Of a stretch of DNA of 34,050 nucleotides, positions 14,675-23,180 are shown one piece after another. The DNA is from Acidimicrobiaceae bacterium (GTDB lineage Bacteria; Actinomycetota; Acidimicrobiia; Acidimicrobiales; Ilumatobacteraceae). The position numbers were made by a program, and so were the translations under genes. The stretch covers positions 1 through 34,050 of the forward strand of contig JADKGZ010000024.1 of NCBI GenBank assembly GCA_016722025.1, written 5' to 3'. A model generated the notes under the pieces. It was not told the DNA's origin. It worked only from the letters and a program-made list of their open reading frames with translations, and did not search any database. The number at the start of each line of letters is the position of its first letter. Position 1 is the stretch's first letter.

Positions 14675-15733
14675 TCACAACCCGTGCAGCTCCGGTATCG
14701 GCCGCGCCCAAGCGGCGAACGACGATCGCAGCGCAGCCCGCGTCGGTTCGTCGACGAAGGCTGCCGCCAGCGCGTGCATGTTGCACTGCCACAGCTCGGG
14801 CAGCGTGAGACCGAGCTCGCCGATGCACGACAGCCACTCTTGCGACAACGTGATGTCGCTGATGGTGGTGTCGTCGGTGTTGATCGTCACGGGCACACCG
14901 GCGCGCACCAATGTCACCAGCGGGTGATCGGCAAAGGTGAGCACCGTGCCCGCCTGCACGTTGCTGGTGGGGCACAGATCCAGCGTGATGCCGCGCTCGA
15001 TGAGCTGGGTGATCAGACGTGGGTCGTTCACCGCTGACGCCCCGTGGGCGATGCGCTGCGGGTGCAGTTGCAGCGCACGCCACACCAACGCGCCGTCGTC
15101 GAGCAGCTCCCCCGTGTGCACGGTGAGCCCCAGGCCACCGGCGCGAGCCACCTCGAAGGCTGCGGCATGCACGGTGGGGTCGGGGTGGGCGGCCTCGAAC
15201 CCGGCCAGGTCGAACCCGGTGACGCCGCTGGTGCGATGCGCAACAGCCGCGTGCGCGACCTCCACGGTGGCGGCCGGGTCGGCCGACCGCAGCGCGACCA
15301 CCGTCAGCCGCACCACCACCCCGCATCGCGCCGCCGCCGAGGCGGCCGCGCCGGCAACGGTGTCGATCACCTCATCGAGCGTGAGCCCGCACTCGAGGTG
15401 GAACGCGGGCGCCCACTTGATCTCCATGTAGCGCACGCGGTCGGCGGCCTTGTCCTCGACCAGCTCGGTGGTGATGCGAGCCAGCGCATCACGGTGCTGC
15501 ATCAGCTGCAACGGCAGCTCGAACGATTTCAGCAGCTCGGCCTGCGAGCCGGGGTGTGCGGCGGCGACGAGCGCGTCGAACATGCCGAAGAACGTGCTCG
15601 GCGCAGCGACGCCGTACTGCGCGGCAAGTTCGATCGCCGTCGCGGGTCGCAGGCATCCGTCGAGGTGCAGGTGCAGCTCGGCCTTCGGCATCGCTTGCAC
15701 AAGGCGACGTACCGCACTGCTCGGTTCGCTCAT
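14675..15733 (-). CDS. add: Adenosine deaminase family protein
   Basis: 352 residues. The zinc site begins with HLHLDG (His21, His23). Further conserved blocks are HTGELLDDG (third His and catalytic Glu region), RIAHGASAV, LCPTSNVQAG and the double-Asp TINTDDTTIS. These define the adenosine/AMP deaminase family. Adenosine deaminase converts adenosine to inosine in purine salvage; relatives act on adenine or aminodeoxyfutalosine, and the sequence alone does not separate them. ATG 15733 overlaps the stop of the upstream GNAT gene by one base (TGATG), so translation is coupled. The longer in-frame extension to 16051 only shadows that gene. Confidence 0.88.
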   Translation of the reverse strand: MSEPSSAVRRLVQAMPKAELHLHLDGCLRPATAIELAAQYGVAAPSTFFGMFDALVAAAHPGSQAELLKSFELPLQLMQHRDALARITTELVEDKAADRVRYMEIKWAPAFHLECGLTLDEVIDTVAGAAASAAARCGVVVRLTVVALRSADPAATVEVAHAAVAHRTSGVTGFDLAGFEAAHPDPTVHAAAFEVARAGGLGLTVHTGELLDDGALVWRALQLHPQRIAHGASAVNDPRLITQLIERGITLDLCPTSNVQAGTVLTFADHPLVTLVRAGVPVTINTDDTTISDITLSQEWLSCIGELGLTLPELWQCNMHALAAAFVDEPTRAALRSSFAAWARPIPELHGL

Positions 15734-16309
15734 CAGTGAGGCCCCACTCGGTCGCTGCTGAGGCGGGAGAACACCAGGTCGTCGTGAAACACCCCGTCGA
15801 TCAGCTCGCAATCGCGCAACCGGCCTTCGAGCGTGAAGCCCAGTCGGTGCGCCACGGCCGCGCTGGCCGTGTTGGCGGCCACGCAGCGCAGACCGATGCG
15901 ATGCAACTGCAACGAACTGAACGCCCACTCGACGAACGCCCCGACCGCGAGCGTGACCAGGCCGCGGCCCTGGTGGTCGGTGCCGATGAAGTAGCCGATG
16001 TATGCACTGCGATTGCGGCCGTCGACATCGCGCATGCGAACCGACCCGCACAGCACATCACCGTCGAACAGGTGCATCTCCAACAGCTCACCGGTGGATT
16101 GCAGCCGCTGCATCTCTCGGCAGTGCCGAACGGCGCTCGTCGTCGACGATGGTGGCGACCACTGCGGGGATGAAACGGCCGAGATGCGCAGAGTTCGCAC
16201 GCACGAGGGCGGCTAACGCAGGAGCGTCGGCCACGTCGACCGCGCGCAGCGTGAACCCGCCGCCGAGGTCGAGCGGGGCGAACGTGGTCAGCAGGTCGGG
16301 CAGGGTCAC
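15733..16309 (-). CDS. RimJ/RimL-type GNAT acetyltransferase, apparent single-base insertion
   Basis: The family N-terminus lies in one frame from GTG 16309 (VTLPDLLTTFAPLDLGGGFT, then LRAVDVADAPALAALVRANS and HLGRFIPAV). The rest is in the next frame: LLEMHLFDGDVLCGSVRMRD, the acetyl-CoA loop GTDHQGRGLVTLA (Q/RxxGxG/A), and HRIGLRCVAANTASAAVAHR with LGFTLEGRLRD. Deleting one base in the GTC repeat near 16135-16148 joins them (TIVDDSAVRHCREMQRL) to give about 191 residues, normal for RimJ/RimL or ribosomal-protein-type N-acetyltransferases. The 577-bp span has one base too many. The substrate is unknown. The stop overlaps the adenosine deaminase start. Confidence 0.75.
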
Positions 16310-16386
16310 CGGTAGATGCTCGCACGTCGGAGGCGGATGCCGCAGTGCTCCCACCGCACTGCGACACCCGCTCACCACCGCCACGC

Positions 16387-17013
16387 TCAGCTGATGCGGC
16401 GGAACAGCGCCTGCGTGGCGTTGGGCTGGTACACGGCCCCGCCCGCATCGACCAACGCCAGGAACGACGGGTCGCCGTTGATCGCGTGCATCGACTCCTC
16501 CATGGCGGCGATGCTGGGTGCACCGGTGAGCCAGCGGACGCCGCCGTACTGGCCGGTGACCTCGGCGCCGAACACGGTGTTGAGCCCGCCGGTCGCGGTG
16601 GCCGCGGCGGCCAGCGCCACTCCCTGCTGCATCGCTGCGCCGATCTGGCCGTTCGCCGCAGTTGCGTGCACCGCGGTGACGTACGCGTAGTCGGTCGGCT
16701 CCGATGGCATGCCACTGATCACGTTCAGCAAGCCGTCGGCCACGCTGCCGGTGAACAGCTCGCCACCGCCGGCAACAGCGGCGCCATAGTCGGCGTCGGC
16801 GGCCAGCTTGCCGAACGCAGCCTCCCAGTCGGAGAGCGTGTCGAACCCCGCGCTCCACACGATGGTGCCACCCTCCTGCGACAGCATCGACATCCAGGTG
16901 GACACCTGGATGCCCGCCACCGAGCTGGCCCTGCCGGCGATGTCGACTGCCCACGCCAGCGCACTTGGAAGGGTGTCGGGCCGAGCGACTCGCGAGCGAT
17001 TGAAGAGATACAT
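16387..17013 (-). CDS. Uncharacterised protein, possibly NIPSNAP-like alpha/beta barrel
   Basis: 208 residues from ATG 17013, with a G-rich run (GGGGG) upstream that may act as ribosome binding site. It opens with MYLFNRSRVARPDTLPSALA and has WMSMLSQEGGTIVWSAGFDT, then LSDWEAAFGKLAADADYG, a pattern reminiscent of two ferredoxin-like (dimeric alpha/beta barrel, NIPSNAP type) repeats. The second half (AYVTAVHATAANGQI ... VRWLTGAPSIAAMEESMHAI) would be the second repeat. No catalytic motif is seen. It is 77 nt upstream of the GNAT gene in the same direction and divergent from the luciferase-like gene. Confidence 0.6.
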   Translation of the reverse strand: MYLFNRSRVARPDTLPSALAWAVDIAGRASSVAGIQVSTWMSMLSQEGGTIVWSAGFDTLSDWEAAFGKLAADADYGAAVAGGGELFTGSVADGLLNVISGMPSEPTDYAYVTAVHATAANGQIGAAMQQGVALAAAATATGGLNTVFGAEVTGQYGGVRWLTGAPSIAAMEESMHAINGDPSFLALVDAGGAVYQPNATQALFRRIS

Positions 17014-17173
17014 GACGGAAACCCCCGTTTCTGGAGCACCGGAGTTGGCGCTCACCGAACGGTCGCGCCGGCGCAGCAGCACGTCGCTGGCCGTCAGGCC
17101 ACAACCTGCTGTCCGCCTCCGGCTGCGAGGCGTACCGTCGCGAACCGTCGTGAGCAGCCGTACCGTGAGCGGC

Positions 17174-18172
17174 ATGGCCGACACCACGCCGATCCCGCTG
17201 TCCGTTCTCGATCTCTCCGTGGTGAACGACGGCCAGTCCAGCGCCGAGGCGTTGCAGACCACCGCCGCCCTCGCGCAAGCTGCCGATCGTCTGGGCTACA
17301 CCCGCTTCTGGGTGGCCGAGCACCACAACATGCCCAGCGTTGCGTGCACCTCACCGACCGTTCTCATCGCACACCTCGCAGCGATCACCGCGCACATCCA
17401 CGTCGGGTCCGGCGGCGTGATGCTGCCCAATCATGCGCCGCTCGTGGTGGCCGAGCAGTTCGCGCTGCTGGAGAGCCTGCACCCCGGCCGCATCGACGTG
17501 GGCATCGGCCGCGCGCCGGGCACCGACCAGCGCACCGCTGCGGCCTTGCGCCGATCTCCCGACCTGCTCGGTGCCGACACCTTCCCGCGCGACTTCCTCG
17601 ACCTGATGGGGCTGCTCGGCGACCCGCGAACTGAACACGGCCTGTGGGAGCAGTTCCGCGCCACGCCGGCCGCGGCGAGTGCTCCGGGCATCTTCCTGCT
17701 CGGCAGCAGCGACTACAGCGCGCGCTTCGCTGCGCAACTCGGCTTGCCGTTCGCATTCGCGCACCACTTCGACATGGGCGGCACGCTGCAGGTGGCCGAG
17801 CTGTATCGCACGCTGTTCCAACCGTCAGCCGTGCTCGCCGAACCCCACTTGATCGTCACCGCCAACGTGCTCGCCGCCGACACCAGGGAAGAAGCAGACT
17901 GGCACTCCGCTCCTGGCCGGCTCACGGCGCTCGGTCGTCGAACCGGTCGCTTCATCCGGCTTCCCTCGCCGCACGACGCATCCGTGCACCCCGACCTGGC
18001 AGAGGCCAACCGGCTGCCCACCAGTCGCGTCGTCGGTGCCATCGAGACCGTCGTCCCCGAACTTGCGAGCCTCGTGTCGCGGACGAATGCGAACGAGCTG
18101 ATGGTCACCTCCGTCGCGTACGACCTCACCGCCCGCATCCGCAGCATCGAGCTGCTGGCCGAGCACTGGTGA
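17174..18172 (+). CDS. Luciferase-like monooxygenase (LLM class, flavin/F420)
   Basis: 332 residues. It starts in the usual way for the family, PLSVLDLSVVNDGQSS ... ALAQAADRLGYTRFWVAEHH. Further landmarks are VLIAHLAAITAHIHVGSGGV, MLPNHAPLVVAEQFALLESL and HPGRIDVGIGRAPGTD, which bind the flavin and build the TIM barrel. Members use FMNH2 or F420H2; this sub-type (MsnO8-like) is common in actinobacteria and the substrate cannot be named. ATG 17174 is chosen; GTG 17165 is in frame just upstream. The stop is 23 nt before the aldo-keto reductase start, so the two are probably co-transcribed. Confidence 0.85.
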   Translation: MADTTPIPLSVLDLSVVNDGQSSAEALQTTAALAQAADRLGYTRFWVAEHHNMPSVACTSPTVLIAHLAAITAHIHVGSGGVMLPNHAPLVVAEQFALLESLHPGRIDVGIGRAPGTDQRTAAALRRSPDLLGADTFPRDFLDLMGLLGDPRTEHGLWEQFRATPAAASAPGIFLLGSSDYSARFAAQLGLPFAFAHHFDMGGTLQVAELYRTLFQPSAVLAEPHLIVTANVLAADTREEADWHSAPGRLTALGRRTGRFIRLPSPHDASVHPDLAEANRLPTSRVVGAIETVVPELASLVSRTNANELMVTSVAYDLTARIRSIELLAEHW

Positions 18173-18195
18173 CCCGTCGGCCTAGCCTCGACCTC

Positions 18196-19236
18196 ATGCC
18201 GATCTCGTTGCCGTACGTCGCCGAACCCACTCGCTACGACACCATGGAGTATCGCCGGTGCGGGCGCAGCGGCCTCCTGCTACCGGCCATCTCGTTGGGT
18301 CTGTGGCACAACTTCGGCGACGACCGCGGCTTCGACACGCAACGAGCCATCTGCCGGCGAGCCTTCGATCTCGGCGTCACCCACTTCGACCTGGCCAACA
18401 ACTACGGGCCTCCGTACGGCGCGGCGGAGACCAACTTCGGTCGCATCCTGGCCGCCGACCTGGGCCGGTACCGCGACGAACTGGTCATCTCCACCAAGGC
18501 CGGGTACGACATGTGGCCGGGCCCGTACGGCAACTTCGGGTCGCGCAAGTACCTCATCGCCTCGCTCGATCAGTCGCTGGCGCGCATGGGCCTCGACTAC
18601 GTCGACATCTTCTACTCGCACCGTGTCGACCCCGACACCCCACTGGAGGAGACGGTCGGTGCGCTCGCCAGTGTGGTGCAGCAGGGCAAGGCGCTCTACG
18701 TGGGCATCTCGTCGTACTCGTCTGCCCGCACCCGCGAGGCCGCTCGCCTGCTGGCCGAGCTGAAGGTGCCGCTGCTGATCCACCAACCCTCGTACTCGAT
18801 GCTCAACCGCTGGCTGGAAGCCGACCACCTGCTCGACGCGTTGGAGGAAGTCGGCGCCGGCTGCATCGCGTTCTCACCACTCGCGCAGGGCCTGCTCACC
18901 GACCGTTACCTGCACGGCATTCCGGCCGACTCGCGTGCCGCCACGGGCGGCGCGCTGGCCGCCGAGAGCATCACCGACGAGCGGCTGGCCAGAGTGCGGG
19001 CACTCAGCGAGGTAGCTGCTCGTCGCGGCCAGACGCTGGCCCAGCTGGCCCTCGTGTGGGCGTTGCGCGATCGGCGGATGACGTCGCTGGTGATCGGCGC
19101 CAGCAGCGTCCGCCAACTGGACGACAACATCGCCGCGCTGGCCAACACCTCGCTCACCGCCGACGAGTTGACCGAGATCGACCACTACGCCACCGAGGCC
19201 GGCATCAACCTGTGGAAGGGCTCCACCGACCAGTGA
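18196..19236 (+). CDS. gpr: L-glyceraldehyde 3-phosphate reductase-type aldo/keto reductase
   Basis: 346 residues, closely following E. coli YghZ (Gpr, AKR14): HFDLANNYGPPYGAAETNFG, then ISTKAGYDMWPGPYG, FGSRKYLIASLDQSLARMG, YVDIFYSHRVD and GISSYSSARTREAARLL. The catalytic tetrad is Asp65, Tyr70, Lys101 and His142. YghZ uses NADPH to reduce L-glyceraldehyde 3-phosphate and methylglyoxal, a detoxifying role; the same function is likely here. The C-terminal LVIGASSVRQLDDNIAAL binds the cofactor phosphate. The gene follows the luciferase-like gene and is convergent with the ABC exporter genes. Confidence 0.88.
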   Translation: MPISLPYVAEPTRYDTMEYRRCGRSGLLLPAISLGLWHNFGDDRGFDTQRAICRRAFDLGVTHFDLANNYGPPYGAAETNFGRILAADLGRYRDELVISTKAGYDMWPGPYGNFGSRKYLIASLDQSLARMGLDYVDIFYSHRVDPDTPLEETVGALASVVQQGKALYVGISSYSSARTREAARLLAELKVPLLIHQPSYSMLNRWLEADHLLDALEEVGAGCIAFSPLAQGLLTDRYLHGIPADSRAATGGALAAESITDERLARVRALSEVAARRGQTLAQLALVWALRDRRMTSLVIGASSVRQLDDNIAALANTSLTADELTEIDHYATEAGINLWKGSTDQ

Positions 19237-19310
19237 CGGCCGCGGCTGGTCGACCTGCTCGAACAAGTCCTCTGCAGCTGACGGCTTCCGACACCGAGCG
19301 CGGTGCGGGG

Positions 19311-20129
19311 TCAGAGCTTGGTGAACTTGCGGGTCGAGAGCGTGGCGAAGAGCACCAGGATGAGCGCCGACCAGGCCAGCGAACGCACGACGAACCAAGA
19401 GGTGGTGTGACCCAGCAGTGCTTCGGTGTCGCCACCCAGCACCAGCGCACGCACCGACCCGACCATGGCCGTGACCGGCTGGTTCTCCGCAAACGGCTGC
19501 AGCCAGCCCGGCATCGACTCGACCGGGACGTAGGCGCTGCTGACGAAGATGAGCGGGAACACCGAGAAGCCGATGCCCTGCGCCGCCTGCGCCGAGCCGG
19601 CGATGAGGCCGAGGAAGATCTGCAGCCAGGCGAACGAGGCAGCGAAGAGCACGCACAGGCCCAGCCCGGCCAGCGCGCCCAGAACGCCCCCGTGCACTCG
19701 GAAACCGACGATGAACCCGACCACCAGGGTGACGAACGTGCCCCAGGTGATCAGCGCCGTGTCGGCGATCGCGCGGCCCAACAGCACGGCCGCGCGTGGC
19801 ACCGGCAGCGACCGCATGCGGTCGAACATGCCCGTGTCGGCATCCTCGGCGACACCGACCGCACCGGTGGAGAACAGGCCGCTGACGGCTGCCAGCGCCG
19901 GGATGAGGAAGTCGACGTACTTCACCGGGCCCGTCTGGATGGCACCGCCGAACACGAACCGGAAGATGAGCAGGAACATCGTCGACGTGACCGCGTTGAC
20001 GATGAGCAGTTGCGGCGTGCGCACGAACTGGCGCACGGTGCGCCCCGCATACGTGGTGGCCGTGGCCCACACCGTGGGCGGGTGCGCAGGAGGATGGATG
20101 GTGGCGAGCATTCCGGCGTTGCGGCTCAT
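19311..20129 (-). CDS. DrrB-type ABC-2 permease
   Basis: 272 residues with six predicted transmembrane helices in ABC-2 order (first near LLIVNAVTSTMFLLIFRFVF). Conserved DrrB-like blocks are VDFLIPALAAVSGLFSTGAV, AEDADTGMFDRMRSLPVPRA and FVSSAYVPVESMPGWLQPFA followed by ENQPVTAMV. ATG 20129 overlaps the stop of the ATPase gene by 4 bp (ATGA). With the ATPase it should form an exporter of drugs, glycolipids or other hydrophobic compounds, as with daunorubicin DrrAB. No substrate-linked neighbour is seen; a lipid acyltransferase gene lies divergently upstream. Confidence 0.88.
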   Translation of the reverse strand: MSRNAGMLATIHPPAHPPTVWATATTYAGRTVRQFVRTPQLLIVNAVTSTMFLLIFRFVFGGAIQTGPVKYVDFLIPALAAVSGLFSTGAVGVAEDADTGMFDRMRSLPVPRAAVLLGRAIADTALITWGTFVTLVVGFIVGFRVHGGVLGALAGLGLCVLFAASFAWLQIFLGLIAGSAQAAQGIGFSVFPLIFVSSAYVPVESMPGWLQPFAENQPVTAMVGSVRALVLGGDTEALLGHTTSWFVVRSLAWSALILVLFATLSTRKFTKL

Positions 20130-21109
20130 TCGGGGGCTCCGGTTCCGGTGAGGGCGAGAAAGACTTCGTCGAGGGTGGGGCGGCGTAGACCGATGTCGTC
20201 GAGCTCGATGCCCCGTTCGGAGATCAGGCGAACGGCAACGGCCAACGAAGCGGTGCCCTCGGCCACGGGCACGGCCACGCGGCGGGCCGGCTCATCGAGA
20301 TGGGGCGTTTCGGTGCCCAGCGGGGCGAGCATCTCGGCGACGGTGGCGAGGTCGTGGCCGTGTTGCACGCGCACCTCGACCACGTCGCGGCCCGCCTGCG
20401 ACTTCAACTCGGTGGGCGTTCCGGTGGCGATGGCGCGGCCATGGTCGATGATGACGATGTGGTCGGCAAGCTGGTCGGCCTCCTCCAGGTACTGGGTGGT
20501 CAGCATCACGTCGGTGCCGCCGGCGACCAGCGAACGGATCGACTCCCACAGCTCGATGCGAGTGCGCGGATCGAGGCCGGTGGTGGGCTCGTCGAGCAGC
20601 AGGATGCGCGGCGAGCCGACGAGGCTGGCGCCGAGGTCGAGCCGGCGGCGCATACCCCCGCTGTAGCCCTTCACCGGGCGGTCGGCATCGTCCTCCAGGT
20701 GGATCTCGGCGAGCACGGCCGCGGCCGCTGCTTTCGCTGCCGGTGCGGTGTGCCCGAACAGGCGGGCGACCATCACCAGGTTTTCGCGACCGGTGAGCGC
20801 CGGTTCGACGGCGGCGTTCTGACCGGCGAGCCCGATGACCCGGCGCACCTGCTCGGGGTGAGCGATGGCGTCGATTCCGGCAACGGTGAGCGAGCCGGCG
20901 TCGGGCCTCAGCAACGTGGCCACCGCCTTCACGAAGGTGGTCTTGCCGGCGCCATTGGGGCCGAGGATGGCCGTCACCTTGCCGGCAGGGGCGACCAGGT
21001 CGAGCCCGGCCAGCGCATGGACCATCCCCTTCCGCTCACTGCCGTAGTGCTTGGTGAGGCCATGAGCCTCGATGGTGGGTGCGGAGTTCGGGGCCGCGCG
21101 GGGAGTCAT
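20126..21109 (-). CDS. DrrA-type ABC transporter ATPase
   Basis: 327 residues. Walker A GPNGAGKT (50-57), Q-loop LAGQNAAVE, signature YSGGMRRRLDLG (149-160), Walker B ILLLDEP (169-175), D-loop TTGLD and the switch His in LTTQYLEEADQLADH are all intact. The C-terminal ~80 residues (VEVRVQHGHDLATVAEML ... RRPTLDEVFLALTG) are the DrrA-specific regulatory extension. It powers the DrrB-type permease encoded next. ATG 21109 is selected. The 138 nt upstream are shared with the divergent WS/DGAT gene and show no clear operator. Confidence 0.92.
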   Translation of the reverse strand: MTPRAAPNSAPTIEAHGLTKHYGSERKGMVHALAGLDLVAPAGKVTAILGPNGAGKTTFVKAVATLLRPDAGSLTVAGIDAIAHPEQVRRVIGLAGQNAAVEPALTGRENLVMVARLFGHTAPAAKAAAAAVLAEIHLEDDADRPVKGYSGGMRRRLDLGASLVGSPRILLLDEPTTGLDPRTRIELWESIRSLVAGGTDVMLTTQYLEEADQLADHIVIIDHGRAIATGTPTELKSQAGRDVVEVRVQHGHDLATVAEMLAPLGTETPHLDEPARRVAVPVAEGTASLAVAVRLISERGIELDDIGLRRPTLDEVFLALTGTGAPE

Positions 21110-21247
21110 GCGGCCCAGTGTGCCGGGCAACCCGGTCAGGAGCTGGCCACTTTCCGAAGAACGCTGCGAGGAAATCAGCGAGCGGTGGCACCTCGCGCCG
21201 CGATGGGCCATGATGTGGCACCACTCGGGGGAGGGCAGGAGTCGATC

Positions 21248-22987
21248 ATGAAGCAGCTCACGGGGCTCGATGCGAGCTTTCTCTACATGGAGACGGCCAC
21301 CACCTTCGGCCACGTCAGCGGGCTGGGCATCTACGAACGCCCATCGCCCGAGTTCGACCCCTACCAGGTGGTGTACGAACGCTTCGGCGCACTGGTGGGC
21401 CAAGCCGAACCGATGCGGCGCAAGCTGGTCGAGGTGCCGTTCTCGCTCGACCACCCATGGTGGATCGACGACGCCGACTTCGACCTCGACTACCACGTGC
21501 GCCACATCGGCCTGGCGCCGCCGGGCGGTGTCGACCAACTCGGAGAGCAGGTGTCGCGCATCGTCGGGCGCCAGATGGACCGCACTCGGCCGCTGTGGGA
21601 GGTGTACGTCATCGAGGGCCTCGGCGACGGCCGCTGGGCGATGCTCACCAAGACCCATCACGCCACCATCGACGGCGCCGCCGGCGTCATCCTGCTCAAC
21701 ATGCTCACCGACACCGACCCGAACACGCCGGCCCCCGTGGCCACCGAGTGGGAGGGCGAGCAGCCACCCAGCCAGAGCGAGTTGCTGCAGCACACGCTGC
21801 AGAGCCTGGCGTCGAACCCGGTGAAGGGCATGCGGCTGCAGTTGAAGTTGGTGCGCAACCTGGCCGATGCGCTGGGTGTCACCAGCGTCAGCAAGATGGC
21901 GGGCCACGCGCGCGATGCCATCAAGAGCATGGCAGGGGTGCGCAGCGCCGATGTGCCCGACAACGAGCGGCGCATCCAGCTGCCCCTCACACCGGCGCCG
22001 GCAACACCCTGGAACAAGCCCATCACCGCGCACCGCCGCTTCGCGATGCTAGGCACCTCGCTGGAGAACATCAAGGCACTGAAGACCGCAACCGGCGGCA
22101 CGGTCAACGATGTGGTGATGGCCATCTGCGCGGGCGCCCTGCGCGAGTACCTGATCAAGCACGACGCGCTGCCCGAGAAGCCGCTGCGCGCGATGGTGCC
22201 GGTGAGCATCCGCACCGGTGAAGAGACCGACGTGTGGACGAATCGAGTCTCCAGCATCATCGCCGACCTGCCCACCAACTGCCCCGACCCGCTGGAGCGC
22301 GTTGCGCTGTGCAAGGAAGCGATGATCGCCGCCAAGCGCCAGCTCGAGCTGGTGCCCGCCGAGACGCTGATCGACGTGACGCAGACCTCGTCGCCGGTGG
22401 TGGCGATGGCGGCGCTGCGACTGATGTCGCGCATGTCGAGCCGCATGATCCTGCCGGCCAACGTCACCATCTCCAACGTGCCCGGCCCGCGCCAACCGCT
22501 CTACTTCGGCGGCGCCAAGCTCGATGCCTACATCCCCGTCTCCATCGTCACCGATGGCATGGGCCTGAACATCACGGTGCACAGCTACATGGATCGACTC
22601 GACTTCGGCATCATCGCCGACCGCGAGCTGGTACCGGATCTGTGGGACATGGCCGACATGCACATCGCCGAGATCGGCCGCCTGTTCGAAGCGGTCGGCC
22701 AGCCGTGGGCAGTGCCGCAGCCCGCCCCGCTGATGCGTCGCGGCAGCACGCACGTGAAGCCCGTGCCGCGCAGCCGCCCGGCGCCCGGCACGACCGTTCC
22801 GTCAGCCCCCGCCAAGTCCCCCGCACCGAAGAAGACGCCAGCACCGAAGAGAAGGCCCCGAAGAAGGCGCCAGCACCGAAGAAGACGGCAGCATCGAAGG
22901 CCCCCGCTTCAGAAGGCCCCCGCCTCCCAGAAGGCCCCGGGGTCGAAGAAGACGGCAGCATCGAAGAAGACCCCGGGGTCGAACTGA
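21248..22987 (+). CDS. Wax ester synthase/diacylglycerol acyltransferase (WS/DGAT) with basic tail
   Basis: 579 residues. The catalytic HHATIDG (137-143, HHxxxDG) is the acyl-CoA transferase site. Other family blocks are MKQLTGLDASFLYMET, PLWEVYVIEGL, GTVNDVVMAICAGALREYL and NVTISNVPGPRQPLYFGGA. It would make triacylglycerol or wax esters for storage lipid droplets at the membrane. GGCAGGAG before ATG 21248 is the ribosome binding site. Unusual is the last ~60 residues, an Ala/Pro/Lys/Arg tail (SPAPKKTPAPK ... ASKKTPGSN). Its Arg-rich middle may come from two compensating indels at about 22850 and 22915; the alternative frame there reads KAPKKAPAPKKTAASKAPAS. Confidence 0.9.
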   Translation: MKQLTGLDASFLYMETATTFGHVSGLGIYERPSPEFDPYQVVYERFGALVGQAEPMRRKLVEVPFSLDHPWWIDDADFDLDYHVRHIGLAPPGGVDQLGEQVSRIVGRQMDRTRPLWEVYVIEGLGDGRWAMLTKTHHATIDGAAGVILLNMLTDTDPNTPAPVATEWEGEQPPSQSELLQHTLQSLASNPVKGMRLQLKLVRNLADALGVTSVSKMAGHARDAIKSMAGVRSADVPDNERRIQLPLTPAPATPWNKPITAHRRFAMLGTSLENIKALKTATGGTVNDVVMAICAGALREYLIKHDALPEKPLRAMVPVSIRTGEETDVWTNRVSSIIADLPTNCPDPLERVALCKEAMIAAKRQLELVPAETLIDVTQTSSPVVAMAALRLMSRMSSRMILPANVTISNVPGPRQPLYFGGAKLDAYIPVSIVTDGMGLNITVHSYMDRLDFGIIADRELVPDLWDMADMHIAEIGRLFEAVGQPWAVPQPAPLMRRGSTHVKPVPRSRPAPGTTVPSAPAKSPAPKKTPAPKRRPRRRRQHRRRRQHRRPPLQKAPASQKAPGSKKTAASKKTPGSN

Positions 22988-23019
22988 GCTCTGGTCACCA
23001 CAAGAACTGCGCGTCGTCG

Positions 23020-23035
23020 TTTGGTCGTGACCAAA
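23020..23035. promoter_or_regulatory. Palindrome upstream of the amidase-P450 operon
   Basis: TTTGGTCGTGACCAAA has perfect 7-bp arms around GT, with a second partly symmetric TGGTCACCA at 22992-23000. It lies about 145 nt before the amidase start. The GGTC/GACC half-sites resemble GntR/FadR-class operators. No regulator gene is adjacent, so the binder is unknown. The rest of 22988-23180 shows nothing else. Confidence 0.4.
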
Positions 23036-23180
23036 GTGGATGCGGGCCGATCGAACGGAGTGTCCACCCACTCCACAGGGACAACGGCAGTGCGCCGACG
23101 GACCCGGCGAGGGCCGGTGCGCGCGACACTTGCAGGATGAGCTGGCGCAAGAGGCCCGAGAGCTGTTCGGTCGGCTCTGC

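Noticed and set aside
18258..20666. 802-residue open frame across the aldo-keto reductase and ABC genes
   Set aside because: Arg/His/Asp-rich shadow; the genes in other frames and strand have complete family motifs.
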